Shown one piece after another: positions 19,643 through 29,447 of a stretch of 64,000 nt of DNA. The stretch comes from Wenjunlia tyrosinilytica. GTDB lineage: Bacteria; Actinomycetota; Actinomycetes; Streptomycetales; Streptomycetaceae. Numbering within the stretch: the first letter of the stretch is position 1; the number at the start of each line of letters is the position of its first letter. The position numbers were made by a program, and so were the translations under genes. The notes under the pieces are model-generated. The model was not told where the DNA came from. It did not search any database and worked only from the letters and a program-made list of their open reading frames with translations. The stretch is taken from NCBI RefSeq assembly GCF_014646055.1, contig NZ_BMMS01000034.1:22109-86108 (forward strand), given 5' to 3'.

Positions 19643-19678
19643 ACGAGCCCCCGGCCGCGGGTGCGGCCGAGGGCTCGT
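19643..19678. terminator. hairpin between convergent genes
   Basis: Imperfect long stem (acgagcccccggccgc against gcggccgagggctcgt, one mismatch) with a 4-nt loop, between the DUF4245 gene and the convergent nitroreductase gene. Confidence 0.65.
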
Positions 19679-19707
19679 CGTGCGCGAGGGCAGGCGACCG
19701 CCGGGGG

Positions 19708-20298
19708 TCACACGGTGGTGACGACCTCGTCGTACTCCAGGCGGGGGGAGCGGGGGAAGGCGTCCGGGCCGGGCTTGCCGATGTTCACCACGGCGAGGAC
19801 CTTGTGCTTGCCGTCGCCGAAGAACTCCTTGTTGAGCGCGTCGGCGTCGAAGCCGGTCATCGGGCCCGCGGCGAGCCCGGCGGCGCGTATGCCCACGATG
19901 AAGTAGCCGACCTGGATCGCGCCGTTGAAGGTGCTGGACTTCTCCCGCGCCTGCGCCTCGGAGAAGAAGACGTCCTTGGCCTGCGGGAAGTGCGGGAAGA
20001 GCCGCGGCAGCTCCTCGTGGAACTCCAGGTCGGCGGCGAGGACGGCGGTCAGCGGCGCGGCCTCGGTCTTGGCCTTGTTGCCGTCGGCCATGTGCTGCAC
20101 GAGGCGCCTGCGGCCCTCCTCGGAGCGGACGAGGACCACGCGCAGCGGGGACTGGTTGAACGCGGTGGGGGCGTACTTCACCAGGTCGTAGACGGCCTTG
20201 ACCGTCTCGTCGGAGACGGGCTCGTCGGTGAAGGTGCCGGCGGTACGCGCCTGACGGAAGAGCAGGTCCTGGGCGGCGGCATCGAGCACGAGTGCCAT
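19708..20298 (-). CDS. RutE/HadB-like nitroreductase-family oxidoreductase
   Basis: 196 residues, FMN-dependent NAD(P)H oxidoreductase fold. The family's SPLR segment appears in APTAFNQSPLRVVLVRS and the middle region has FNGAIQVGYFIVGIRAAGLAAGPM, as in malonic semialdehyde reductase RutE. The physiological substrate in Streptomyces is uncertain. ATG at 20296-20298 with AAGGTG about 10 nt upstream. It follows xseB on the same strand but has its own promoter, whose -35 lies inside the last xseB codons, giving a leader of about 110 nt. Confidence 0.88.
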   Translation of the reverse strand: MALVLDAAAQDLLFRQARTAGTFTDEPVSDETVKAVYDLVKYAPTAFNQSPLRVVLVRSEEGRRRLVQHMADGNKAKTEAAPLTAVLAADLEFHEELPRLFPHFPQAKDVFFSEAQAREKSSTFNGAIQVGYFIVGIRAAGLAAGPMTGFDADALNKEFFGDGKHKVLAVVNIGKPGPDAFPRSPRLEYDEVVTTV

Positions 20299-20414
20299 GG
20301 CAAACACACCTTGTGGGTAGGAAGTGGAGGCGGTGGGTGGGAAGTGAGGGCGTCGGCAGGGTGGGACGTGGCCGGGAACCGCGTCGCCGCGGCGCACGCC
20401 CACTCGCCTCTACG

Positions 20415-20442
20415 ACCTTAACCCACTTGAATTAATTTTCAA
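20415..20442 (-). promoter_or_regulatory. promoter overlapping the xseB stop codon, with inverted repeat
   Basis: On the minus strand: TTGAAA (20437-20442), 16-nt spacer, TAAGGT (20415-20420). The -35 lies in the final codons of xseB, explaining the abrupt AT-rich 3' end. TTGAA-AATTAA-TTCAA (20427-20442) forms an inverted repeat over the -35, a plausible operator for the nitroreductase gene. Confidence 0.6.
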
Positions 20443-20740
20443 CCTCTTCTTGAGAAATCTTCTCTTCCTCGCGACTCCCGCCGCCCTCGCCCCGCTCCTG
20501 CGCGTTCTGCGCGGCCAGTGCCGCGTCCAGGCGGGCGCGCGCCCCGTCGAGCCAGCGCCGGCAGACCCTCGCCAGTTCCTCGCCGCGCTCCCACAGCGCC
20601 AGGGACTCCTCCAGCGAGGACCCGCCCGCCTCGAGCCGCCGCACGACGTCGATCAGCTCGTCCCTGGCCTGCTCGTAGCCGAGGGAGTCGAGGGAGGCGG
20701 CCTCAGCGGGAGCGGCCGGGTCGGATTCGTGGTTCGCCAT
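20432..20740 (-). CDS. xseB: exodeoxyribonuclease VII small subunit
   Basis: 102 residues. The conserved XseB core LGYEQARDELIDVVRRLEAG and SLEESLALWERGEEL forms the helical pair that binds the large subunit. A charged C-terminal tail (EEEKISQEEVEN) uses AT-rich codons and a TAA stop, because a promoter for the next gene is embedded there. Downstream of xseA on the same strand with a 104 bp gap. The complex degrades single-stranded DNA to oligonucleotides in repair. Confidence 0.95.
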   Translation of the reverse strand: MANHESDPAAPAEAASLDSLGYEQARDELIDVVRRLEAGGSSLEESLALWERGEELARVCRRWLDGARARLDAALAAQNAQERGEGGGSREEEKISQEEVEN

Positions 20741-20844
20741 GGCCCCACCCTATGAGCCCGCGGGCACTCGGCCGGGCGCGCCGGGGACATCCCCCCGCCC
20801 GGTGCCGACCCGTGCCCACCCGGCGTCCACTCGGGGCCCATGCC

Positions 20845-22071
20845 CTACTCGGGACCCATGCCCTGCTCGCTGACCCGGACCGCGAACCCGCCCTCGGCCA
20901 CCCGGGCCCGCAGCTTGTCCCCCTCGGCCACCTCGGCGGCGTCGCGCACCACCGAGCCGTCCTCCCGTTGCAGCACGGAGTAGCCGCGCTTGAGCGTCGC
21001 CGCGGGAGAGAGGGCGACCACCCGGGCGAGCGTGTGCTCCAGCTCCCCGTCCGCCCGGTCGAGCCGGTGCCCCAGACAGCGCCGGGAACGCTCCACCACC
21101 GCGTCCACCTGTGCCTCCCGCTCCTCGACCATCCGGTGCGGCGCCGCCATCGAGGGCCGGCTCACCGCCGCCTCCAGGCCCCGCTCCTCCCGGTCCAGGA
21201 TCGCGGTGAGCGTCCGCAGGGACCGTTCCCGCAGGTGCTGCACGCGCGACAGCTCCTCCGTCACGTCCGGGACGACCTTCTTCGCCGCGTCCGTGGGCGT
21301 CGAGGCACGAAGATCGGCCACCAGATCGAGCAGCGGACTGTCCGGTTCATGCCCAATGGCGCTCACCACGGGGGTGCGGCACGAGGCCACCGCCCGTACC
21401 AGCCGCTCGTCCGAGAACGGCAGCAGATCCTCCACACTGCCGCCGCCGCGCGCCACGACGATCACATCCACGTGGCGGTGCTCGTCCAGGTCCCGCAGCG
21501 CCCCGATGACCTGCGGCACCGCGCTCACGCCCTGCACGGCCACGTTCCGCACCTCGAACCGGACGGCGGGCCAGCGCAGCCGCGCGTTCTCCAGCACATC
21601 CCGTTCCGCCGCCGAGGCGCGCCCGGTGACCAGGCCGATCAGCTGCGGCAGGAACGGCAGCGGCCGCTTGCGCTCCGCGGCGAACAGCCCCTCGGCGGCC
21701 AGGGTCTTCTTCAGCGTCTCCAGCCGCGCCAGCAGCTCGCCGATCCCCACCGGGCGGATCTGCGTCGCCCGCAGCGACAGAGTGCCGCGCGGCGCGTACC
21801 ACTCCGGCTTGGCGTACACGACGACCCGGGCGCCCTCGGCGACGGTGTCCGCGATCACGTCGAACACCTTGCGGTAGCAGGTGACCTCGATCGAGATGTC
21901 CGACGACGGATCGCGCAGCGTCAGGAAGACCACGCCCGCCCCGGGCCGCCGCGACAGCTGGGTGATCTGCCCCTCCACCCAGACGGCGCCGAGCCGGTCG
22001 ATCCAGCCGCCGATGAGCCGGGAGACCTCGCCGACCCGGATCGGCGACTCGGGTGAGGTGTTCAAAGCCAT
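20845..22071 (-). CDS. xseA: exodeoxyribonuclease VII large subunit
   Basis: 408 residues. N-terminal OB-fold (about 10-110, [24 protein letters not shown]) is followed by the catalytic domain with [13 protein letters not shown], the family's conserved [20 protein letters not shown] segment and [13 protein letters not shown]. It carries the active site and works with XseB. ATG start; divergent from ispH with about 60 bp between starts. Confidence 0.96.
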   Translation of the reverse strand: MALNTSPESPIRVGEVSRLIGGWIDRLGAVWVEGQITQLSRRPGAGVVFLTLRDPSSDISIEVTCYRKVFDVIADTVAEGARVVVYAKPEWYAPRGTLSLRATQIRPVGIGELLARLETLKKTLAAEGLFAAERKRPLPFLPQLIGLVTGRASAAERDVLENARLRWPAVRFEVRNVAVQGVSAVPQVIGALRDLDEHRHVDVIVVARGGGSVEDLLPFSDERLVRAVASCRTPVVSAIGHEPDSPLLDLVADLRASTPTDAAKKVVPDVTEELSRVQHLRERSLRTLTAILDREERGLEAAVSRPSMAAPHRMVEEREAQVDAVVERSRRCLGHRLDRADGELEHTLARVVALSPAATLKRGYSVLQREDGSVVRDAAEVAEGDKLRARVAEGGFAVRVSEQGMGPE

Positions 22072-22120
22072 ACCGGCGAGCCTAGGGCTTGTGCCCGGGG
22101 AGTCGGCACGTCCAGGACCG

Positions 22121-22133
22121 TACGATGGTGCAC
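22121..22133 (+). promoter_or_regulatory. probable leaderless -10 of ispH
   Basis: TACGAT at 22121-22126 ends 7 nt before the ATG at 22134, the spacing of a leaderless transcript. A clear -35 was not found. Confidence 0.35.
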
Positions 22134-23123
22134 ATGACTGCAGCCACCACTTCCCGCCGGGTCCTGCTCGCCGCCCCCCGCGGCTACTGCGCGGGCGTGG
22201 ACCGAGCGGTGATCGCCGTCGAGAAGGCCCTGGAGCAGTACGGGGCCCCGATCTACGTCCGCAAGGAGATCGTGCACAACAAGTACGTTGTGCGCACCCT
22301 CGAGAAGAAGGGCGCCGTCTTCGTCGACGAGACGGAGGAGGTGCCCGAGGGCAATATCGTGATCTTCTCGGCGCACGGCGTCGCCCCGGTCGTCCACGAG
22401 GAGGCCGCGGAGCGCAGGCTCGCGTCCATCGACGCGACCTGCCCGCTGGTGACCAAGGTCCACAAGGAAGCCGTCCGCTTCGCCAACGAGGACTACGACA
22501 TCCTCCTCATCGGCCATGAGGGCCACGAGGAGGTCGTCGGCACGATGGGTGAGGCCCCCGAGCGCATCCACCTCGTCGACGGCCCGGACGACGTCGCCTC
22601 GGTGAAGGTCCGTGACGAGAGCAAGGTCGTCTGGCTCTCGCAGACCACCCTGTCCGTCGACGAGACGATGGCCACCGTGGGGCAGCTCAAGGACCGCTTC
22701 CCGGCGCTGGTCAGCCCGCCCAGCGACGACATCTGCTACGCCACGCAGAACCGCCAGGTCGCGGTCAAGCAGATCGCCGCCGAGTCCGAGCTGGTGATCG
22801 TCGTCGGCTCGAAGAACTCGTCCAACTCCAAGCGGCTCGTCGATGTCGCCCTCGACGCCGGAGCCCGTGCCTCCCACCTCGTGGACGGCGCCGACGAGAT
22901 CGCCGAGGCCTGGCTCGAGGGCGTCAGCACGATCGGCCTGACCAGCGGTGCCTCCGTGCCCGAGATCCTGGTCGAGGGTGTCCTGGAGTGGCTGGCCGAG
23001 CGCGGCTTCGCAGATGTCGAGGTCGTCCGGTCGGTGGAGGAGAGCATCCAGTTCTCGCTGCCGAAGGAACTGCGCCGGGACCTGCGGACCGAGGCGGCCA
23101 AGGCCGCGGGGGGCGGGGAGTAG
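22134..23123 (+). CDS. ispH: 4-hydroxy-3-methylbut-2-enyl diphosphate reductase
   Basis: 329 residues; last enzyme of the MEP isoprenoid pathway, making IPP and DMAPP with a [4Fe-4S] cluster. The three Cys ligands are in [23 protein letters not shown] and [11 protein letters not shown], with the substrate-binding HGVAP and GHEGHEEV histidines. The start is taken as ATG 22134, where homologues begin and a -10 box sits 7 nt upstream. An ATG nine bases earlier (22125), with AGGA before it, is possible. Followed 29 bp later by ppgK on the same strand. Confidence 0.97.
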   Translation: MTAATTSRRVLLAAPRGYCAGVDRAVIAVEKALEQYGAPIYVRKEIVHNKYVVRTLEKKGAVFVDETEEVPEGNIVIFSAHGVAPVVHEEAAERRLASIDATCPLVTKVHKEAVRFANEDYDILLIGHEGHEEVVGTMGEAPERIHLVDGPDDVASVKVRDESKVVWLSQTTLSVDETMATVGQLKDRFPALVSPPSDDICYATQNRQVAVKQIAAESELVIVVGSKNSSNSKRLVDVALDAGARASHLVDGADEIAEAWLEGVSTIGLTSGASVPEILVEGVLEWLAERGFADVEVVRSVEESIQFSLPKELRRDLRTEAAKAAGGGE

Positions 23124-23152
23124 AGCGGGTCCCATCGGGAAAGGTTCGCTTC

Positions 23153-23953
23153 ATGAACCTTTTCGGTGTCGACATCGGGGGCTCCGGCATCAAGGGCGCG
23201 CCCGTTGACCTGAGCGTCGGCGCGCTGGCGCAGGAGCGCCACAAGGTGCCCACCCCGCACCCGTCCGAGCCCCGGGCAGTGGCGGCGTGCGTCAAGGAGG
23301 TCGTGGACCACTTCGGCTGGTCGGGGCCGGTCGGTATCACCTTCCCGGCCGTCGTCACCGGCGGGGTGACCCGCTCGGCGGCGAACGTGGACCAGGCGTG
23401 GGTCGACTTCGAGGCGCGCAAGCTGTTCACCGATGTACTCGGGGCCCCGGCCACGGTGGTCAACGACGCCGACGCCGCCGGGATCGCCGAGGTCGCCTTC
23501 GGCTCGGGCCGCGACCGCGACGGCGTGGTCGTCCTGCTGACCTTCGGCACGGGCATAGGCAGCGCGCTGTTCATCGACGGCAAGCTGGTGCCCAACACGG
23601 AGCTCGGCCATCTGGAGCTGCGGGGCAAGGACGCGGAGAAGCGCGCCTCCTCGCACGCGAAGGAAGTCCACGAGCTGAGCTGGCACGAGTGGGCGAAGCG
23701 GGTGGAGGAGTACCTCCGGTACGTCGAGAAGCTGTTCTCGCCGGACCTGTTCGTCATCGGCGGCGGGGTCAGCCGCAAGCACGACAAGTTCCTGCCCCTG
23801 ATCGAGGGGGTCCGCGCCACGATCGTGCCGGCGGCGCTGCACAACGACGCCGGGATCGTGGGCGCGGCTATGGCCGCCGCGAAGGAGCAGGAAGCGGCGA
23901 AGGCGAAGGGCGCCCAGCGCGACGGCGGGGTCGGCGCGGAGGCGTCCGCGTAG
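23153..23953 (+). CDS. ppgK: polyphosphate glucokinase
   Basis: 266 residues of the ROK/hexokinase fold. The phosphate-binding [14 protein letters not shown] at the N-terminus, VVNDADAAG and [13 protein letters not shown] match strictly polyphosphate- or ATP-dependent glucokinases of actinobacteria. Forms glucose-6-phosphate using polyphosphate. ATG at 23153 with AAAGG 9 nt upstream, 29 bp after ispH, so the two may be cotranscribed. A charged, Ala/Lys-rich C-terminal tail follows the core. Confidence 0.94.
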   Translation: MNLFGVDIGGSGIKGAPVDLSVGALAQERHKVPTPHPSEPRAVAACVKEVVDHFGWSGPVGITFPAVVTGGVTRSAANVDQAWVDFEARKLFTDVLGAPATVVNDADAAGIAEVAFGSGRDRDGVVVLLTFGTGIGSALFIDGKLVPNTELGHLELRGKDAEKRASSHAKEVHELSWHEWAKRVEEYLRYVEKLFSPDLFVIGGGVSRKHDKFLPLIEGVRATIVPAALHNDAGIVGAAMAAAKEQEAAKAKGAQRDGGVGAEASA

Positions 23954-23998
23954 CGGGCGGGGGGGGGAACCGGCCCGCGTAGCGGGTCGGAGGAACCG

Positions 23999-24673
23999 TC
24001 AGGCCTCCGGTCGGTTTCCCGGGGCTCGGCCCCCGGACCCGGACCCCGGCCCCGGGGCGTTGCGCAGCGCGAAGTGGCGGGTCAGGGCGAGGCCGCCGGC
24101 GATGAAGGTGCCGCCGTAGAGCCAGCCCGCGTGCACGGCCAGGCTCGTGGCGACCCCGATCAGCTGCCCGGTGATCCCGTCGCCGTCACCGGGCACGGTC
24201 AACAGAAGCGTCACAGCGAAGGCGATGGGAGCGCAGATCGGTGCCGCCACCAGGTCGCTGGAGCGCACCCGGGTCGCCGCGAAGAAGCACGCCCCGAGGA
24301 AGCACAGCCCGAACAACGCGCCGGGGCCGTCCAGGACCAGCGCGTCGAGCACTCCTCCCGCGAGGGTGATGACGCAGGTGATCACCCCGATGCCGACGGC
24401 GGTGAAACGCGTCGGCGCGCCCGTCCCCGACTTCGTCCCCTCGGCCGGCCGGGGACGGCGGGGGATCCGGTCGGCGAGCGCCGGGGTCTCGGCGCCCGGG
24501 CGCTCGGCCGGGCCGCGCGGCGGTACGGGCCGGGACGCCCGGGTCGGCGACGACGGAGGCCGCTGCGGCGGTGTGGTGGGAGTCGGCGGGGCGAGGACCT
24601 GACGCGGCGCGGGCGTGGCCGGGGGCTCGGTTCGTGCGCGTTGTTGCTCCACTGGACCAAGGTAGGCGGCCAC
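23999..24673 (-). CDS. DUF6542 membrane protein
   Basis: About 224 residues. A Pro/Ala/Arg-rich cytoplasmic N-terminal 90 residues is followed by four membrane helices beginning with [22 protein letters not shown] and containing [20 protein letters not shown], which match DUF6542 proteins found beside ppgK and ychF in streptomycetes. Function unknown. Start uncertain: GTG at 24671-24673 or at 24650-24652, neither with a good ribosome-binding site. Convergent with ppgK. Confidence 0.75.
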   Translation of the reverse strand: MAAYLGPVEQQRARTEPPATPAPRQVLAPPTPTTPPQRPPSSPTRASRPVPPRGPAERPGAETPALADRIPRRPRPAEGTKSGTGAPTRFTAVGIGVITCVITLAGGVLDALVLDGPGALFGLCFLGACFFAATRVRSSDLVAAPICAPIAFAVTLLLTVPGDGDGITGQLIGVATSLAVHAGWLYGGTFIAGGLALTRHFALRNAPGPGSGSGGRAPGNRPEA

Positions 24674-24778
24674 CCCGGTCGGGGTACGTACAGGACACGC
24701 GCTTTGACCAGGGTTGGGTAATGTGTTCGACCCGGCGTGCGGAAGACGGCCCGTCAGTGCGGGGCCCGGGAGGCCGCG

Positions 24779-27700
24779 GTGACAGTTCGTTGGAACGGTG
24801 GTGCTGGTGCTGCCGGTAGCGGTGAGGGTGACGACGGCGGGGCCGGTGCTGGCGGCCGTGCCGGTGCCGGTGGCTGTGACCTCGGCAGGTCCGGTGCCGG
24901 TGGCTGTGCGGGTGACGGCGCCCGTGCCGATGGTGCTGCCGGGGCGGTGCGCCGGAGGGCCGTCGTGGTCGCCGCAGCCGGAGCCCTCGCGCTGGCCGCC
25001 CTCCCCGGGGGCCGTGCCCGTGCGGCGGGGAGGGCGTCCTCGGCCGCGGATGTCTACTCCGAACTGCTGAACCGCTGGACCGGCGTTCTCGTCGGCACCG
25101 ATGCGCCATTGGCCGATGCCGACTACACCGCCGCCGTCCGGGCACAGGACCGCGCCTCGGGCGGCTGGCTGGCGACGTTGAGGACCGGCGCGGGACGTAC
25201 CACCCCCTGGGACGACCTGCCGCTGGGCTCCGCGTCGGCCAATGTCACCGCGGTGGCCAACCGTCTGCGCGCCATCGCGCTGTCGTTCGCCACCCCCGCC
25301 TCAGCCCTCCACCGGAACGCCGAGGCCGCGGCGTCGCTCGCCGCCGGGGTTGGGCTCCTGCACGACGCCGCCTACCACGCGGGCCAGAAGGAGTACGGCA
25401 ACTGGTGGGACTGGGAGATAGGGACCTCCAAGGCGCTCGGCGACACCTGTGTCCTGCTCGGCGAGGCGCTGCCCGCGGACACGCTCGGCGAGGTCATGGC
25501 GGCGATCGACCACTTCGTTCCCGATCCGCGGCGGATGCTGGACGACAGCCTGGTCTCCACGGGCGCCAACCGCGTGGACCTGTGCCGGGCGGTCGCGGTG
25601 CGCGGCGCGCTGGGGCGGTCACCGGAGCGGCTGTCGCTGGCCTCGTCGTCGCTGGCCGGGGTGCTGGATCCGGTGCTGATCGGGGACGGATTCCACCCTG
25701 ATGGCTCGTTCGTCATGCACACGTGGGTGGCGTACCCGGGCACGTACGGCGAGGTGCTGGTCCGGGGCATGGCCGAGCTGATGCGGCTGCTGGCGGGGAC
25801 GCAATGGGAGGTGGCGGCCAACGAGCGCCAGAGAATCGTTTCCGTCGTGGAGGAGACATTCGTTCCCTTCCTCAATGGCGGCCTGGTGGCCGACTGCGTC
25901 CGCGGCCGGGCGATCTCGCGGACGGGCGAACGGGACGCGGACGACGGCTTCCTGCTCGCCGTGGACGTGCTGAACCTGGCGGGAGCGCTCCGGGCGGGTG
26001 CCCTCCGGGCGGGGGACGGTGCTGTTGCCGGGGACGGTTCCGCCGTCGCCGCCGGGGCGAGGTCACCCCTGGACGCCGGGGCGAGGTCACCCCTGGACGC
26101 CACCACCGCGCGCCGTCTGCGCGGACTCGCCAAGGGATGGCTGCGGGCCAACACCTGGCGCCCCCTCTCCACCCGCCAGCCCGTGCAGATCGCCGTCGTC
26201 GTCCCCGTCCTGGCCGACGACTCCACCCCGCCCGTCGAAGCGCCGCCCGGCCACTTCCCGTTCCCCGACATGGAGCGGTTCGCCCACCGCCGCCCCGGCT
26301 GGGCGATGACGCTGGCGCTCAACTCCGACCGTGTGGCCCGCTACGAGTACATGAACGAGGAGAACGCCAGGGGCTGGCACACCGGCGACGGCATGGCGCA
26401 GCTCCACCTGGACGCCGACCCGTTCCACTACACCGACGGCTACTGGCCGACTGTCGACGCCAAGCGGCTGCCGGGGACCACCGTGGACACCACCCCGCTC
26501 GCCCCCGGCCAGGGCGGCGACAACGACCACGAGCCCCTCACCGGCACCCGCTGGTCCGGCGGTGTCCGGCTGGGCTCGTTCGGCATGGCGTCCATCGGCC
26601 TGACCGGGATCGCATCCCCGTTGACCGCCCGCAAGTCCTGGCTGTTCCTCGACGACGCCGTGGTCGTCGCGGGCTCGGCCATCACCGCCTCCGGCGGCCG
26701 CCGGGTCGAGACGGTGATCGAGAACCGCCGCACCGAAGCCGCCCCGACCACCCACCCGGGCTGGGCGCACCTGGCGGGCGTCGGCGGATATGTCCTCCTG
26801 AGGGAACGGCCCAAGCGGCCCGAGCGGCCTTCCGCGGGTGCGGCGCGTTCCCTGCCCGAGCGGCCTTCCGCGGGTGCGGCGCGTTCCCTGCCCGAGCTGC
26901 GTTCCCTGAGCGAGGTGCGGACCGGGGCCTGGCGCGACCTCAACAAGGGCGGTCCCACCACTCCCGTCACCCGCCCGTACACCACCCTGTGGCTCGACCA
27001 CGGCGCCGACCCGTCCGACGCCTCCTACGCCTGCCTCCAGCTTCCGGCGGCCTCGCTCTCCACGACGGCCGCCAGAGCCGAGGCCCCGGGGGTGGAGGTG
27101 GTCGCCCTCACCCCCACCGTCCATGCCTTCCGGGCCGCCCCGGGCCTGACCGCCGCTGTCTTCTTCGCCCCGGGCTCGGCCGCCGGGATCACGGTCGACG
27201 CTCCGTGCTCGGTCCTCGTCCTGGAGGACGGCGCCGAGGTGCGCGTCGCGGTGAGCGACCCCTCCCGTACCTCTCCCCTGGTCACCGTCACCCTGGCCGA
27301 GCCCGCCCACGCCACCCTGACCGCATCCGACGACGGTGTCGCCGTCCTGTCCACGAGCCCTGCGCGCCTGCTCGTCGAGACCGGCGCCCGGCACGGAGCG
27401 ACCCTTGCCGCGACCCTGCGCCGGGGCCGCTCCCCGCACCATGGGCGCCTTCACCGGCTCACCCCCGTCACCGACGCCACGGTGCGGGACGGCGAGGTCG
27501 ACAGCACATCCCCGTTGCTGACGGTCTCCGCCACGAGCACCGCCTGCCTGACCTTCGACCTCACCCGCGTCCACCGCCCGGTCCGCCGCGCCCGCCTGTG
27601 GCTGTACGGCCGGATCCCCGACGACCCGGCCACCCGCGCCGACGACATGCTCCAGACCCTTCTGCGCGCCCACGGCCCGGTGGCCGAGGACCGCGCGACC

Positions 27701-27931
27701 CCCGGCCCGGGCCCCGCCTTGGGACAGGGGTGGGCCACCACCTACCCGGACTGGTTCTCGTTCGACGTGACCGGGGCGGTCCGAGCGGCGGCCGCGACGG
27801 CGGTGGGCCGGGGCTGCCTGAAGCTGGCGGTGACCCCTGCGGGGGCGGAGGGCGGTGAGATCCACGAGGCCCGGATCCACAGCAGGGAGAACCCTGCCCA
27901 CCCGCCGCTGCTGCACCTGATCACGGACTGA
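24779..27931 (+). CDS. secreted family 8 polysaccharide lyase (hyaluronate/xanthan lyase type)
   Basis: 1050 residues from GTG 24779, which has GGGAGG 5 nt upstream; a GTG at 24947 would give 994 residues. The signal is Tat-like (RRRAVVV, then a hydrophobic stretch ending GRARAA), preceded in the longer form by about 55 Gly/Ala-rich residues. The alpha/alpha toroid has the aromatic patch NWWDWEIG (208-215) and the PL8 catalytic residues N264, H314 and Y323, with the family spacing of 50 and 9 residues. Beta-sandwich domains follow. It cleaves uronic-acid polysaccharides by beta-elimination; hyaluronan, chondroitin or xanthan cannot be told apart. Short in-frame tandem duplications occur at 26051-26098 and 26822-26893. 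Confidence 0.92.
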   Translation: MTVRWNGGAGAAGSGEGDDGGAGAGGRAGAGGCDLGRSGAGGCAGDGARADGAAGAVRRRAVVVAAAGALALAALPGGRARAAGRASSAADVYSELLNRWTGVLVGTDAPLADADYTAAVRAQDRASGGWLATLRTGAGRTTPWDDLPLGSASANVTAVANRLRAIALSFATPASALHRNAEAAASLAAGVGLLHDAAYHAGQKEYGNWWDWEIGTSKALGDTCVLLGEALPADTLGEVMAAIDHFVPDPRRMLDDSLVSTGANRVDLCRAVAVRGALGRSPERLSLASSSLAGVLDPVLIGDGFHPDGSFVMHTWVAYPGTYGEVLVRGMAELMRLLAGTQWEVAANERQRIVSVVEETFVPFLNGGLVADCVRGRAISRTGERDADDGFLLAVDVLNLAGALRAGALRAGDGAVAGDGSAVAAGARSPLDAGARSPLDATTARRLRGLAKGWLRANTWRPLSTRQPVQIAVVVPVLADDSTPPVEAPPGHFPFPDMERFAHRRPGWAMTLALNSDRVARYEYMNEENARGWHTGDGMAQLHLDADPFHYTDGYWPTVDAKRLPGTTVDTTPLAPGQGGDNDHEPLTGTRWSGGVRLGSFGMASIGLTGIASPLTARKSWLFLDDAVVVAGSAITASGGRRVETVIENRRTEAAPTTHPGWAHLAGVGGYVLLRERPKRPERPSAGAARSLPERPSAGAARSLPELRSLSEVRTGAWRDLNKGGPTTPVTRPYTTLWLDHGADPSDASYACLQLPAASLSTTAARAEAPGVEVVALTPTVHAFRAAPGLTAAVFFAPGSAAGITVDAPCSVLVLEDGAEVRVAVSDPSRTSPLVTVTLAEPAHATLTASDDGVAVLSTSPARLLVETGARHGATLAATLRRGRSPHHGRLHRLTPVTDATVRDGEVDSTSPLLTVSATSTACLTFDLTRVHRPVRRARLWLYGRIPDDPATRADDMLQTLLRAHGPVAEDRATPGPGPALGQGWATTYPDWFSFDVTGAVRAAAATAVGRGCLKLAVTPAGAEGGEIHEARIHSRENPAHPPLLHLITD
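26051..26098. repeat. 24-bp in-frame tandem repeat in the lyase gene
   Basis: Two exact copies of a 24-bp unit encoding AGARSPLD, in the linker between the toroid halves. Confidence 0.95.
26822..26893. repeat. 36-bp in-frame tandem repeat in the lyase gene
   Basis: Two exact copies of a 36-bp unit encoding ERPSAGAARSLP, followed by a partial third copy (ELRSL). It lies in a loop of the beta-sandwich part. Confidence 0.95.
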
Positions 27932-28012
27932 CCCCGCCGGGACCAGGCCGTAGACTCAAAGGTCGCCAGTCCCGTCCGGTACCGCGGTCCCGCCCAGTCC
28001 AGGAAGTCAGAC

Positions 28013-29086
<1,074 letters not shown>

Positions 29087-29447
29087 GTGATCAACGGAAA
29101 GGCCGTCCGGCCTGCGGCGCCGTGAGGATTCAGCTCTCGGGCCCATCGGTGGGGAAGTCCCGAAGCGGCGGACTGCCGGGCTGAGGCGGGCGAGGGTGAC
29201 CTGGTGGGCGATGGCGGTCGGCCGGAGTAGGCAGGCCCCGCTGTCCAGCAGCAGGTCTGATGCGCTCGCGAAATGCTTCGGCGTCGTGTGGTGCGGCGGC
29301 CCAGGCTCGCCCAGCCGCTGGACGAGTCCTCGATGCGGGATGCCATACTGCCCGCCGCGGCGGGGGCATTGACAGAGGCGGCGTCGCAGGCCGGCATCCG
29401 CTGCGTATCCTCGGTTTCTGGCGGGACGCGGATCACGGAGGTGTCAG
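29087..29447. other. intergenic stretch, no gene recognised
   Basis: Holds a small aggccg/cggcct hairpin just after ychF and presumably the promoter of the AfsR-like regulator (a TTGACA occurs at 29369-29374 but no -10 at proper spacing). Open frames on the minus strand have no recognisable features. Confidence 0.4.

Noticed and set aside
24186..25145. His/Arg-rich minus-strand frame resembling a metal-binding protein
   Set aside because: It reads the complement of the Gly/Ala-rich repeat before the lyase; no start signal, and it overlaps the DUF6542 and lyase genes.
29130..29369. Small minus-strand frame after ychF, considered a transposase remnant
   Set aside because: No DDE, helix-turn-helix or terminal repeats could be seen; the composition is that of random high-GC frames.
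29369..29411. TTGACA and TATCCT as promoter boxes of the AfsR-like gene
   Set aside because: The spacing is 31 nt, far outside the usual 16-19.
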